IMG/VR virus record: IMGVR_UViG_3300036760_000092 | Location: 1-28,701 of that record | Direction: 5' to 3' (one strand) | Length of the DNA stretch: 28,701 bases | Source: a virus | Shown here: in pieces, positions 8,004 through 15,814 of the stretch | How the letters are laid out: each line of letters starts with the position of its first letter | How positions within the stretch are numbered: the stretch's first letter is position 1 | Program-made: the position numbers and the translations under genes | The notes under the pieces: model-generated | Database searches by the model: none | Told to the model about the DNA's origin: nothing | The model's input: only the letters and a program-made list of their open reading frames with translations

Positions 8004-8488
8004 GCGATCGCCTGTTCCACGGGTAACGCTTCGACCCGGACATCCAGCGCATAGTGCATGGCCGATGCCGCGTTACTCGCGTAGGCCGTCGCATATGTCA
8101 CCGCCGTGTCCTGATCAACCCGAATCATCACGGCCCCGGACTGCACCGTCGCCGTGGTATTCCCCGTGATCGCCGCCCCGCTGATCGTTTTCGCCACGCC
8201 CTGATCCGTAAATCCAATCGTCACGGTGAGACTCGAGCTGACTCCCGCCGCGGTCACAATCGCCGCATACCAGAACACCCGGAACAGCCCAGATGGAGTC
8301 GGCTGCCTGGTCGTCACGATCGTCGTCGTCGCAATCGCCGCCGACTGGTCCGAGAGACTGACCGTCCAGGTCCGAAGACTGCGATACACCTGCTCGAGCC
8401 AGAGCGCCCAGGCCCGTGTGACGAGCGTCGCCGCCTCGATGAGCACCGAGGACACGGGCGGACGGGAAATCGACGACTGGGACGCCAT
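8000..8488 (-). CDS. Hypothetical tail/virion protein (162 aa) in the P22 gp26 position
   Basis: The start ATG 8488 overlaps the stop of the gp10-like gene, so the pair is coupled. Residues 10-45 are a helix with aromatic and hydrophobic heptads ('IEAATLVTRAWALWLEQVY'). The remainder is Thr/Ser/Val/Ala-rich beta sequence ending in 'AMHYALDVRVEAL'. That pattern is common in small phage tail proteins with a short helical stem and a beta-sandwich head. P22 has its tail needle (gp26) at this position, but this protein is short and lacks a long coiled coil, so equivalence is only positional. Confidence 0.55.
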   Translation of the reverse strand: MASQSSISRPPVSSVLIEAATLVTRAWALWLEQVYRSLRTWTVSLSDQSAAIATTTIVTTRQPTPSGLFRVFWYAAIVTAAGVSSSLTVTIGFTDQGVAKTISGAAITGNTTATVQSGAVMIRVDQDTAVTYATAYASNAASAMHYALDVRVEALPVEQAIA

Positions 8489-9933
8489 CAGCTCGTGCCC
8501 ACCTGCGGGTTGATCAGATAGAACTGTTGCACCCAATACGGCACCGGATCGGTCGCGATGATCCGCCAGATGCGTGACCGAGACTGCCCCAACCGCAGCC
8601 AACGCACGCGCGTCTGGGCCGCGCCACTCGCGCCGAGACTGCGCGGCAGTTCCGTGCTCCACGTCTGCCCCTGATCATCGGACCACTGGAGCACAATCTG
8701 CGGGTCGGTCGTCGTCAGATCGCCCACGCCCACCTGACAATCCAGTTGCGCGCCACCCGAGAAGTTGATGACGCGCAGTTCCTCATTAATCGTTGGCGCT
8801 TGTCGCAGTCGGCGGATGTGCGATCCGTCGCTTTCCGTGTAGATGTCCGTGCCCAGACGGGAGATGACGCCCGTCACCCGGTCCCCGACATAGGACACAT
8901 CAAACGCATGGGTATGATGACTCGGCCTCGCCGCTTCATACGCCCCGGTCCCAGTGTTCCAGTAGGCCCGCTTGTGCCACAAGCCATTCACGAGGTCAAA
9001 GGTCCACGACACCTCGGCATCCGGCAGGTTCAACACGTAGAACGTGTGCCCGTTCTGCTGATAACTGAAGACATCGGCATCGTCCACCGTCGTATAGGTC
9101 TGGAGTTCGGTCGCGAGCGCCTGTGTGCTAATCGTCTGCGCCTCGAAGCCGCTCGACCGATAGACCGCGCGCGTGCCCTGCTCGTTGTGGCCGAGCCAGA
9201 CCAACGATTCATCGAGTCGCGCGCCGGCAAACTGCGCCGCCAGCCCTTGCTGCATAAAGGCGCCCTGAATCGGTCCCATCGGAAACGGAAACGTCCCCTT
9301 GTCTTCCCACACTTCGGTCGTCTGCGAGCCGAGTAGCCAGATGTTCCGGTGAATCACGAACATGCCTTGCCAGCGGTCGGCCGCGGTGTTGCGTTGTGCG
9401 GATCCACCCCCGCCGGCGCCGGTCCCGGTCCAGTCCGTGCCATCAAACAGCGCCGAACACTTGAGCGTCGAGGTCGTCGCGTCGAGCGCGAGAAAGTAGC
9501 CGTCCAGAAACGCCCCCTGCTGACAGCCGGTCAGCACGAGGGTCAGCGTGTTGGCAATCGTGTCAAAGATGTAGCCGTTGTTGCCGGCCGTGATGAAGAC
9601 TTCATGGCCGCCATCGCCGCTACTACACAGCGTCGCCGGATTGTTGTCTTGCGCGACCATGCCCCACGCGGTAAACGTGTTGGTCGTGAAAAACTCATAG
9701 AACACCGCGCCGTTGACCGCAAAGGCCCGGCCGTTCACCTCAAACAGCGCCTTGTTCGGGTAGGTCGGGAGCGTGAACCGCGCGGACGCCCCTGGGGTGT
9801 TCACGAGCGTGATCGGGGTCTTCGCGGTCGGGTAGTCGCTCAACTCCGGCATCCAGTTGATGCACTCCTGGAAGGCGGTATTCGAGCTGAGTGGCGAATA
9901 CGCCGGCCCGCTGAAGCCTGCCACAACCGCCAC
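8488..9933 (-). CDS. P22 gp10-like tail hub / packaged-DNA stabilisation protein
   Basis: A 481-aa protein starting at GTG 9933, with GGAGGG 9 bases upstream. It opens with 'SNTAFQECINWMPE', the typical start of the P22 gp10/phage stabilisation family, and continues as repeated beta strands consistent with the beta-propeller of that tail hub ('LLGSQTTEVWEDKGTFPFP', 'LVWLGHNEQGTRAVYRS', 'FDLVNGLWHKR'). It ends in a beta-sandwich-like module ('LQWSDDQGQTWSTELPRSL', 'IWRIIATDPVPYW'). In P22 gp10 seals the DNA-filled head below gp4 and carries the needle and tailspikes. Length is close to P22 gp10 (about 470 aa). Confidence 0.85.
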   Translation of the reverse strand: MAVVAGFSGPAYSPLSSNTAFQECINWMPELSDYPTAKTPITLVNTPGASARFTLPTYPNKALFEVNGRAFAVNGAVFYEFFTTNTFTAWGMVAQDNNPATLCSSGDGGHEVFITAGNNGYIFDTIANTLTLVLTGCQQGAFLDGYFLALDATTSTLKCSALFDGTDWTGTGAGGGGSAQRNTAADRWQGMFVIHRNIWLLGSQTTEVWEDKGTFPFPMGPIQGAFMQQGLAAQFAGARLDESLVWLGHNEQGTRAVYRSSGFEAQTISTQALATELQTYTTVDDADVFSYQQNGHTFYVLNLPDAEVSWTFDLVNGLWHKRAYWNTGTGAYEAARPSHHTHAFDVSYVGDRVTGVISRLGTDIYTESDGSHIRRLRQAPTINEELRVINFSGGAQLDCQVGVGDLTTTDPQIVLQWSDDQGQTWSTELPRSLGASGAAQTRVRWLRLGQSRSRIWRIIATDPVPYWVQQFYLINPQVGTS

Positions 9934-9938
9934 GCGCG

Positions 9939-10112
9939 TTAGCCCTCCACCGTCTGAGGCACGGTCGTCGGTGACGCCTTCAGCGCGTCGCGTTCCGCCG
10001 TGAGCGCGGCGACCTGATCGGTCAACGCCTCGACGCGCAGCGTCAAGTTAATGACATCGATGTCCTTCGCCCCGAGCGTGTCACGAATGATCTGATCCAA
10101 GGTCCGCGCCAT
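9939..10112 (-). CDS. 57-aa coiled-coil protein
   Basis: Short gene with ATG at 10112 and TAA at 9939-9941. Residues 14-46 hold a clear heptad pattern ('VINLTLRVEALTDQVAALTA'), which predicts a parallel coiled coil; the tail is Thr/Pro-rich. It starts one base after the stop of the zinc-binding gene, and its stop lies 5 bases before the GTG of the gp10-like gene. The Shine-Dalgarno site of the gp10-like gene is inside its last codons. It may be a small assembly or fibre accessory protein. No family was recognised. Confidence 0.65.
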   Translation of the reverse strand: MARTLDQIIRDTLGAKDIDVINLTLRVEALTDQVAALTAERDALKASPTTVPQTVEG

Positions 10113-10113
10113 G

Positions 10114-10332
10114 TCACTCCACCACCGAAAACAACGACCCAGACGACACGAGCGGCCCGCAACAGGCGCCCGTCACCCGGCCTTGGATGACTTCCTTCAA
10201 CGCTTCCCAGGCCCGCGCGGTGTAGCGGCCTCGACAGCCGTGACAGAACCAGTGCCCACACTGCGGACAGAACGCCACCGGCTGGTCCGTCTTGCATAGA
10301 TGGCAGCGGCCCGTGGTCAGTCCACTCGACAT
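10114..10332 (-). CDS. Small zinc-binding protein with three CxxC pairs
   Basis: A 72-aa protein starting at ATG 10332 with AAGG upstream; it overlaps the end of the 264-aa fibre-like gene by 16 bases. Cysteines occur as C10-x2-C13, C22-x2-C25 and C30-x2-C33, with His27 and His31 between them ('CHLCKTDQPVAFCPQCGHWF'). This is enough for one or two zinc sites of ribbon or treble-clef type. A helix ('ARAWEALKEVIQ') follows, then 'ACCGP'. It sits inside the virion gene block, where a metal-binding regulator is not expected, so it may be structural or a protein-protein adaptor. Confidence 0.68.
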   Translation of the reverse strand: MSSGLTTGRCHLCKTDQPVAFCPQCGHWFCHGCRGRYTARAWEALKEVIQGRVTGACCGPLVSSGSLFSVVE

Positions 10333-11111
10333 ACACGCACCTTCATAAAGGCTGGACGGTTATCGAACTGGGCGCCCGTGAACGCCGGGGCGGAGTTCGT
10401 GCCCGTGGCGGTCGTGTTGTGGGTGTGCGTGCTCAGGGCGGTCCCCGTGAAGGTGGGCGCACTGTTCGACCCGCTCGGCGTGCCGCCACTCACGGCGGAA
10501 CTCACGACACTGTCGCCCGTGAACGTCTCGGCCCCGACTGTCGTGGCGGCGCCGGTAAACGTATGCGTATGTGACGATCCGGCCGCGCTCGTCACCGGCG
10601 AGCCCGTAAATGTCGGACCTGCGTGCGTGTGTCCATTGTCCGCAGCATTGCTCGCTGACGTGCCCACCTTGACCGCCGCGCCCCCAGTCGCCGCCACGGT
10701 GCCATTGGTGCCGGCGGCGGTCACACTGTGCGTATGGGCCGCTTCGGCCGCGTTGGACCCCAGGGGCGTGATCGACACCGTGCCATTCGTCCCGGTCGCC
10801 GTGGTCGTATGGGTGTGCGTGCCCAGCGCGTTCCCGGTAAAGGTCGGCGCGGAGTTGGTGCCCGCCGGCGTGCCCGCCGAGACCGCGTCACTGGTCGCCC
10901 CGGACCCGGTAAAGGTCGGGGCGGCGACCGTGCCGGCCGGCGTGATCGTATCCGAGCCGCCGGTCGTGCCGATGTCCAACACCGTCGCGGTGACGAGCAA
11001 GATTTTCCCCGCGATGTCCGTCGCCTCGGTTGTGCCTTGCGGGCACGCGATGTCCGAGGTGAAAAACAGCAACGCGCCCGACGGGAGGGTAATGCCGGTC
11101 TGTGACACCAT
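10317..11111 (-). CDS. Tail fibre/collar-like protein with repeated His-Thr-His motifs
   Basis: A 264-aa protein that is Thr/Gly/Ser/Ala-rich with five HTH(T) clusters (residues 98-101, 126-128, 161-163, 181-183, 228-231). In T4 gp12-type and lambda side-tail-fibre proteins such motifs bind iron or zinc along a trimeric shaft. A 31-residue unit occurs twice (79-109 and 209-239). The C-terminus 'NRPAFMKVRVCRVD' matches the last strands of collar-type fibre tips. The start 'ITLPSGALLFFTSDIACPQG' resembles a degraded collar domain. The gene begins with a one-base overlap (TGATG) with the 95-aa gene. It is likely a trimeric appendage or short fibre. Confidence 0.72.
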   Translation of the reverse strand: MVSQTGITLPSGALLFFTSDIACPQGTTEATDIAGKILLVTATVLDIGTTGGSDTITPAGTVAAPTFTGSGATSDAVSAGTPAGTNSAPTFTGNALGTHTHTTTATGTNGTVSITPLGSNAAEAAHTHSVTAAGTNGTVAATGGAAVKVGTSASNAADNGHTHAGPTFTGSPVTSAAGSSHTHTFTGAATTVGAETFTGDSVVSSAVSGGTPSGSNSAPTFTGTALSTHTHNTTATGTNSAPAFTGAQFDNRPAFMKVRVCRVD

Positions 11112-11398
11112 CAGCCTTTGGACGCCAAGAGGTCGTCTTCCGAGAGTTGGAGTGTGGACGCGACCGCGGTCAGATCGGACGCCTTGAGCGCGCTGATTTT
11201 CGTCAGCACCGAGTCGCCCTTGACGGCCCGATAATGAGTGACCACGCCCCTGAGCGCCGCGTGGGCGAGTTCGTCGACGAGTTCGGCCACCGTGGGCACG
11301 ATGACGCCGACGAGGCCCGAGGCGGCGCGTTCATCCGCCGCCAGTTGACAGGCGGCCACTTCGTCATCGGTGAGCGTGAGCGGGACAGCTTGGGGCAT
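11111..11398 (-). CDS. Hypothetical protein (95 aa) in the fibre cluster
   Basis: Small acidic, mostly helical protein starting at ATG 11398 with GGAG 5-8 bases upstream. The first half reads 'LTLTDDEVAACQLAADERA', then a hydrophobic helix 'VPTVAELVDELAHAALRGVV', and the end reads 'LKASDLTAVASTLQLSEDDL'. No transmembrane segment or known domain. It is coupled by TGATG to the downstream HTH-repeat fibre gene, so it may act as its assembly partner or chaperone; this is inference from position. Confidence 0.6.
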   Translation of the reverse strand: MPQAVPLTLTDDEVAACQLAADERAASGLVGVIVPTVAELVDELAHAALRGVVTHYRAVKGDSVLTKISALKASDLTAVASTLQLSEDDLLASKG

Positions 11399-11407
11399 GC
11401 GAGACTC

Positions 11408-12568
11408 CTAGTAGGGTTTGCACTTGTAGGCGATGACATCGCCCGCGACCATCACGCCTTGGATTTCGACGGTGGTGGTGGTTTTGCGCACCGAGCGCAT
11501 CAGGTTGGCGGTCGTCTCATCCTGCGCATCGCAGTTCCACAGATGGGGCGCGGCGACCGAAAACGTGAGCGTGCAATTGGTGCCACTTGTGGCGCCGACG
11601 GTGAAGAAGCCCGCCGAGTTGAGCGAATTGGCCCCGATGGTCGGGGAGGTCGTGCCGCAGGAGTTGGCGGAGGTGCTGGTAACAGAGGTCAGTGCGCCAG
11701 AGACGAGGTATTCACCGATGGCGGTTCCCGCCGTTCCTTTGTTGATTTCAAGGATGCCAGCGGCGTTGCGAGCCAATGCGGTGTCGGCGGCGGTGCCCAG
11801 CGAGCCTGGATGCCACCTGATTCCACCGTTCGGATTGGAACCATTCAAGATGCCGAAATAGCCACCATCACCCGAGGCCAGTTCCCCCAACTCTAACCCG
11901 GCACCATTGGTAATCACCGCCGAGCGCGTCGCCGGGCTGGCCGCAAAGCCGAAGGTATTACCCCCACTAGCCTCAAACACATTCACCGACTTCACACTGG
12001 TCGAGAGCACCAGATTCCCCGCGAGCGTCAGCGTATCCGTCGTCTTGGCGTAGGTCATCCCGGCGTCGCCCGCGGGCGTGTTCGCGCCATCCGCGAACAG
12101 CACCTGCGTATCGCCGACCGTGATCCCCCCACCGCACGCCGAGCCGTTCGCAATGTGATTGCCGCTGGCGTCAATCTTCACGCAGTCGCCAGAGGTCTGC
12201 GTGCCGGTCGTCGTGACAAACGCCGTCGTGCTCCCGCTGCGTGTGCCGACTCCTGGCGCGACCCCCGCGCCTCCGCCAATGACCGGCAGATTCGCCGTGA
12301 GCGCCCCAGACGACACGATCGTGCCAGCCGCCGAATACGCCAGCACGCCCCCGCTGGTCCCTCCGGTCAACCCCGTGCCGCCATTGGCGACCGGCAGCGT
12401 ATCGCCCAGGCTCGTGATCACGCCCGTCGTCGTCGCGCCGCGTAGGATGCCCGATGACAACGCGCCGATGGCTTGCTCCGCGCTCAGGCTGCCATTGGCC
12501 GTCTGGGTAATGTAGGTCGCATCGGTCGGGGCACCGCTGCCTGAACTGGGGAAATGAGAATCCGGCAT
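11408..12568 (-). CDS. Tail fibre-type structural protein (386 aa)
   Basis: Long low-complexity protein rich in Gly, Thr, Ser and Ala. Residues 70-110 hold the 'LPVANGGTGLTGGTSGGVL' signature common in phage fibre shafts. Residues 160-310 consist of short beta-strand repeats ('TYAKTTDTLTLAGNLVLSTS', 'SAVITNGAGLELGEL'). The C-terminal 90 residues are a distinct domain with paired cysteines ('NSCGTTSP', 'GTNCTLTFS', 'LWNCDA', 'YKCKPY'), probably a compact beta tip. It starts 2 bases after the neighbouring gene's stop. I infer a trimeric fibre or appendage; receptor specificity is unknown. Confidence 0.68.
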   Translation of the reverse strand: MPDSHFPSSGSGAPTDATYITQTANGSLSAEQAIGALSSGILRGATTTGVITSLGDTLPVANGGTGLTGGTSGGVLAYSAAGTIVSSGALTANLPVIGGGAGVAPGVGTRSGSTTAFVTTTGTQTSGDCVKIDASGNHIANGSACGGGITVGDTQVLFADGANTPAGDAGMTYAKTTDTLTLAGNLVLSTSVKSVNVFEASGGNTFGFAASPATRSAVITNGAGLELGELASGDGGYFGILNGSNPNGGIRWHPGSLGTAADTALARNAAGILEINKGTAGTAIGEYLVSGALTSVTSTSANSCGTTSPTIGANSLNSAGFFTVGATSGTNCTLTFSVAAPHLWNCDAQDETTANLMRSVRKTTTTVEIQGVMVAGDVIAYKCKPY

Positions 12569-12570
12569 GA

Positions 12571-12936
12571 CTACACCGCCACCAAGACCACATCCAAGGT
12601 CGCCACCGTCACCGTCGTGCCAATCCGCACGCGCACGAAATGATAGGCGAACTGCGACAGGTGATAGGCATACTGCCCATCGGTGCCCACGCTCGCATCC
12701 ACATCCACGGTCGCAATCGCGCTGAACGTCTGATTGGGCGTGGCCTCGGTCGTGGGGTCGAAGTCCGATTCCTCAATGACACACGTCCCAGCGCCCGGAT
12801 TGCCGTTCGTCTTGAAGTAGAACGTCAAATTGGTATAGGGCCGCACATCGACCCACGGACTCGTGCCGCCGGCATTCGCGCCGACCGTGGCCCCGGTGAT
12901 CAACTTGACGCGCAACGGACTGATCGTGGTGCTCAT
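12571..12936 (-). CDS. Hypothetical beta-rich virion protein (121 aa)
   Basis: Starts at ATG 12936 with GAGG 5-8 bases upstream. The sequence is almost all beta strand ('VDVRPYTNLTFYFKTNG', 'AYHLSQFAYHFVRVRIG', 'ATLDVVLVAV'), like small jelly-roll or Ig-like decoration or appendage-anchor proteins. No cysteines beyond one, no membrane helix. It lies between the gp4-like adaptor and the 386-aa fibre gene, 6 bases after the former. A role in linking fibre and tail is plausible but unproven. Confidence 0.62.
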   Translation of the reverse strand: MSTTISPLRVKLITGATVGANAGGTSPWVDVRPYTNLTFYFKTNGNPGAGTCVIEESDFDPTTEATPNQTFSAIATVDVDASVGTDGQYAYHLSQFAYHFVRVRIGTTVTVATLDVVLVAV

Positions 12937-12942
12937 GTCGCC

Positions 12943-13686
12943 TCAGTGGTTCGTGTTGATGTTATACCCGTAGCGCCACGCGCCCTTATTGAGCACGCTC
13001 GTGTCGTTCATCAGGTCGCACAACTTCAGATTCGCCCGCTTGAAGTCGCGCAGCGTGCTGATCGCCAGTGCGCGAATCTCGTCGGCCACCACCCGCGCAT
13101 TCGGCGGCCCGAGCCGCAGCGCCAGCTGATATTCCAGCGCGTCGGCACAGCCCGGCGGCAAGTCGTAACTCGTGCTCAGCGTCGCAAACGCCGCAATCTG
13201 CTGCCCCCGATAGAGCGCCAGCGAGTTCGCCGCCGTGTTCGGAACCGGCCACAGATTGATCGTGCCTAAATCACTCGCATACGTCGGGTTGTAGTAGAGC
13301 AGCGTCGGCTGCGCGCTTGTGAGTGCCTTAATCTGCACCGCCTGCCAGGCATCGTCGGTGATGACCGCGAGCGGAATCTCGACCACAGGCGAGGACGACC
13401 CGAGCAACAGGCCCGCCCCCGTGATCGTGGGCGGCCTGGTCGTGTTGAACGTGCCCCCGGACCCGATCGTGTAGGGATTGGACGGCCCGCCCTGGTTCGC
13501 CACGAGGCTAAACGTCTCGCGCGCGACAAACGGCCACGTCAACGACTGAGTGTGCCAGCTCGCGACGAGCTGATTAAGCCGGCGCAAGCCATCCGCCGCC
13601 TGATCGGCCGTCAGGGCTTCCCCGACCGCATAGACGCCGAGGTCATCCAGCGCCGCCGTAATGATCTGGAGCGCCGTGACGCTCAC
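12943..13686 (-). CDS. P22 gp4-like tail accessory factor (head-to-tail adaptor)
   Basis: A 247-aa protein starting at GTG 13686, with a strong GGAGG 4-5 bases upstream. The opening 'ALQIITAALDDLGVYAVGE' followed by 'ADGLRRLNQLVASWHTQSL' is characteristic of the P22 gp4/tail accessory family. The central 'LGTINLWPVPNTAANSLALY' strand region and the helical 'GCADALEYQLALRLGPP' segment also fit. In P22 a ring of gp4 attaches to the portal and receives gp10. P22 gp4 is shorter (about 166 aa); the N-terminal beta insert here accounts for the extra length. Unlike P22, several genes separate it from the gp10-like gene. Confidence 0.82.
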   Translation of the reverse strand: MSVTALQIITAALDDLGVYAVGEALTADQAADGLRRLNQLVASWHTQSLTWPFVARETFSLVANQGGPSNPYTIGSGGTFNTTRPPTITGAGLLLGSSSPVVEIPLAVITDDAWQAVQIKALTSAQPTLLYYNPTYASDLGTINLWPVPNTAANSLALYRGQQIAAFATLSTSYDLPPGCADALEYQLALRLGPPNARVVADEIRALAISTLRDFKRANLKLCDLMNDTSVLNKGAWRYGYNINTNH

Positions 13687-13695
13687 GCGCCCTCC

Positions 13696-14697
13696 TTACG
13701 TCGGGTTCACGCCCACGCCACTGGTCGCCGCCGTCACCGTGCCGCCGTCAATCACGATCTGGCCTCGGCTGGTCGCGTCCGTGCCGAACTCGGTGATCCC
13801 CACGAGCGAGCACTCCTTCATGAACAGCATCCCGCCCATCGAGGCGGCCAACGTCGCCAACCCGCTCATGACCGTGCTGGTGGAGTTCACCGCATTGATG
13901 AAGGCGCAGTCGCGGAAATACTGGAACCGATCCGACCCGGCCGCCGCCGAGACAATGATCCCCAGGACCGTCGCCGAGGAGGTCATGATCGGGAACACGC
14001 AGTCGATGAACTGGTTCCGGGGGCACCCGCCCGAGAACTCGACCGACGCATTCGCCGCCGTGCGGGTGATCGTATCGACCCCGATCACACAGTTGACGAA
14101 CATGTTTTCGCCCGTCGTGCTGATCTTGAGGGTGCGCGAGGTCGCACTCTGCGCCGACTCGTTATCGCCCATCCCGGCGATGTGGCAGTCCACAAACAGA
14201 TTGCGTCCCCCACTGACCGTCAGGCAAATCGACGCGGTGGCGCCCGTGGTAAACCCCTGAAACCACTGGAGGTTCTGGAACCGACACCCGGACCCGCTCA
14301 CCGTGAAAAAGTTCGCGAACGCCGTGATCGCCGCCGTCGGGGCGATGCGCGAGCGGTTTGAGAGGTTCACGCCGGAACTCGCCCCGACCAGGTTGGTCGC
14401 GTTCTTCGACCACGTAAACGCGCTCGACAGTCGCGCGGTCGCCGCCGTCGTGCCATCGCCCACCAACACGATCGTGTCATTGTTCCCAGATACGCAGGCG
14501 TTGTAGGCGACCGTCAACGTGGCAAAGGGTTTCCCCTGCGATCCATCCCCAGACGTGTCCGACCCACTCGCCGGATCGAGATAGTAGGTGTTGCCGACCT
14601 GGAACAGCCCCGCATACAACTCGGAGAAGTTCGCCTGAATGTTGCCCGCCGTCTTGGCCGTGAACGCGCCGGTAATCGAAACGGGAAGCTGTGCCAT
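13696..14697 (-). CDS. Parallel beta-helix (pectate-lyase-like fold) virion protein
   Basis: A 333-aa protein starting at ATG 14697 with AGGGG upstream. After an N-terminal anchor of about 35 residues comes 'YYLDPASGSDTSGDGSQGKP', the usual entry to right-handed beta-helix proteins. Repeated short strands with Asn, Cys and Phe stacks follow ('CRFQNLQWFQGF', 'NLFVDCHIAGMG', 'NMFVNCVIGVD', 'NQFIDCVFP', 'FRDCAFINAV', 'FMKECSLVGI'), each one turn of roughly 25 residues. This fold is typical of tailspikes and some capsid-decorating proteins. No lyase or hydrolase site can be identified by eye, and the N-terminus lacks an obvious head-binding domain. Confidence 0.72.
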   Translation of the reverse strand: MAQLPVSITGAFTAKTAGNIQANFSELYAGLFQVGNTYYLDPASGSDTSGDGSQGKPFATLTVAYNACVSGNNDTIVLVGDGTTAATARLSSAFTWSKNATNLVGASSGVNLSNRSRIAPTAAITAFANFFTVSGSGCRFQNLQWFQGFTTGATASICLTVSGGRNLFVDCHIAGMGDNESAQSATSRTLKISTTGENMFVNCVIGVDTITRTAANASVEFSGGCPRNQFIDCVFPIMTSSATVLGIIVSAAAGSDRFQYFRDCAFINAVNSTSTVMSGLATLAASMGGMLFMKECSLVGITEFGTDATSRGQIVIDGGTVTAATSGVGVNPT

Positions 14698-14731
14698 GAT
14701 GAGTGCCCCTTAATGGGTCCGCTGAAACGTC

Positions 14732-15172
14732 TTACGCGGGAGAAACAACTTTCCGTGGCCGGCCGGGACGGCGGACGGGGGTTCTGGGAATCTCTCCCAG
14801 GTGCCCATCCGCGTCTCGAATGGCCGCCTCGGCCTCCGTGCGGGCCTGTTCACCCACGCGCCGGAGATCCGCATTGAGTTCCGCCGCCGCCGTGGCGACC
14901 GCCCGATCCGCCGCGTGCGACGCCTCGAGCGCCGCCTGCTGGGAGGGGAAGAAGCCCCGGGACAGGAGATTACGCTCCGTCAGGTCGGAGTCGGCAATCA
15001 GCGTTTCCACAATTTTCAGGTTGCCGCCATCGGGACGGCCTGCCCGAAAGACCATCTTCGGGAACTCCCGATAGACATACGGCCGCTCGCCCGGCCCCAC
15101 GTCCGAGTGCAGGGCTTCCCACTTGCGCCGCTCTTTCGAGTAGCCCGAATCCGGATTGTGCAGAATCGCCAT
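14732..15172 (-). CDS. Hypothetical protein with C-terminal AT-hook-like motif (146 aa)
   Basis: Starts at ATG 15172 with GGAGG at good spacing. Residues 1-70 are mixed ('SGYSKERRKWEALHSDVG', 'MVFRAGRPDGGNLKIVETL'). Residues 75-120 are an Ala/Glu/Arg-rich helix, likely coiled. The tail 'RRPGRPRKVV' contains the R-P-G-R-P core of AT-hook DNA-binding motifs. The gene sits between coat-associated and beta-helix genes, so it is expressed with virion proteins. A DNA-contacting internal or connector protein is possible. No family was recognised. Confidence 0.6.
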   Translation of the reverse strand: MAILHNPDSGYSKERRKWEALHSDVGPGERPYVYREFPKMVFRAGRPDGGNLKIVETLIADSDLTERNLLSRGFFPSQQAALEASHAADRAVATAAAELNADLRRVGEQARTEAEAAIRDADGHLGEIPRTPVRRPGRPRKVVSPA

Positions 15173-15182
15173 GCGTCCTCCG

Positions 15183-15812
15183 TTACGTGATGGTCACGCC
15201 GATCGAGCTGATTTCCTGCCACAGCCCATTCGCCGCTTCCAGCACCAACGACGCGCCGATGTAGGCCGCATACGTCGCGGTCGTGTGGGGTGATCCACTG
15301 ACCGCATCCGCGATCAGGCTGGTCGCCGTGAGCACATGCGCCGCCGCCGTGGCTGACGTGATCGTGACCCGCAGCCCGTCCTGTGCCTTCGACGGCGCCG
15401 CGAGCGTGGTCGAGGACAACGCGGACGCCTTCGTGATGACGTAGGTGGTGTTCTTCGCCGGCACGGGGATCACCCCGTTCTGGCCGATGGTCGCCTGATC
15501 GTCCACATACGGCGGCCTGAGCGTGGACGCCCCGACTTGTGCGTTCGGGAAATCCGCCGCCGTCGCTGACGTGATCGCGGGCGCGAGAATGTCATGCGCG
15601 GACGCGGCGGTCCCTTCCGACCCCCGGCCGCGGACGGTGACGGTGCCAGACACGGGCACTTGGACGACATACATGAACTCACCATCGACCTGGAGCAACT
15701 GCCCAGGCGTGCTGATGGCCCCAACGGCGGGAAAGCCCGTGGTCGAGGTGATCGACAGCGTCAGATCAGACGCCGTGCAGGACGCCGCCAGTGAGGTTCT
15801 GGTCAAAGCCAT
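15183..15812 (-). CDS. Hypothetical head/virion protein after the coat gene (209 aa)
   Basis: I chose ATG 15812 ('MALTRTSLAASC...'), which lies 2 bases after the coat stop with GGAG upstream; a longer frame upstream only runs antisense to codon use inside the coat gene. The protein is Ser/Thr/Ala/Val-rich with beta strands ('LLQVDGEFMYVVQVPVSG', 'TVTVRGRGSEGT'). It ends in 'GASLVLEAANGLWQEISSIG', a beta hairpin typical of phage decoration or spike proteins. Being the first gene after coat, it may be a head decoration protein, but no family was recognised. Confidence 0.62.
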   Translation of the reverse strand: MALTRTSLAASCTASDLTLSITSTTGFPAVGAISTPGQLLQVDGEFMYVVQVPVSGTVTVRGRGSEGTAASAHDILAPAITSATAADFPNAQVGASTLRPPYVDDQATIGQNGVIPVPAKNTTYVITKASALSSTTLAAPSKAQDGLRVTITSATAAAHVLTATSLIADAVSGSPHTTATYAAYIGASLVLEAANGLWQEISSIGVTIT

Positions 15813-15814
15813 GA

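Noticed and set aside
10300-11187. A 295-aa plus-strand open frame opposite the HTH-repeat fibre gene.
   Set aside because: It is Pro/Val-rich low-complexity sequence mirroring the Gly/Thr-rich codons of the fibre gene, has no ribosome site of note, and conflicts with a well-supported minus-strand gene.
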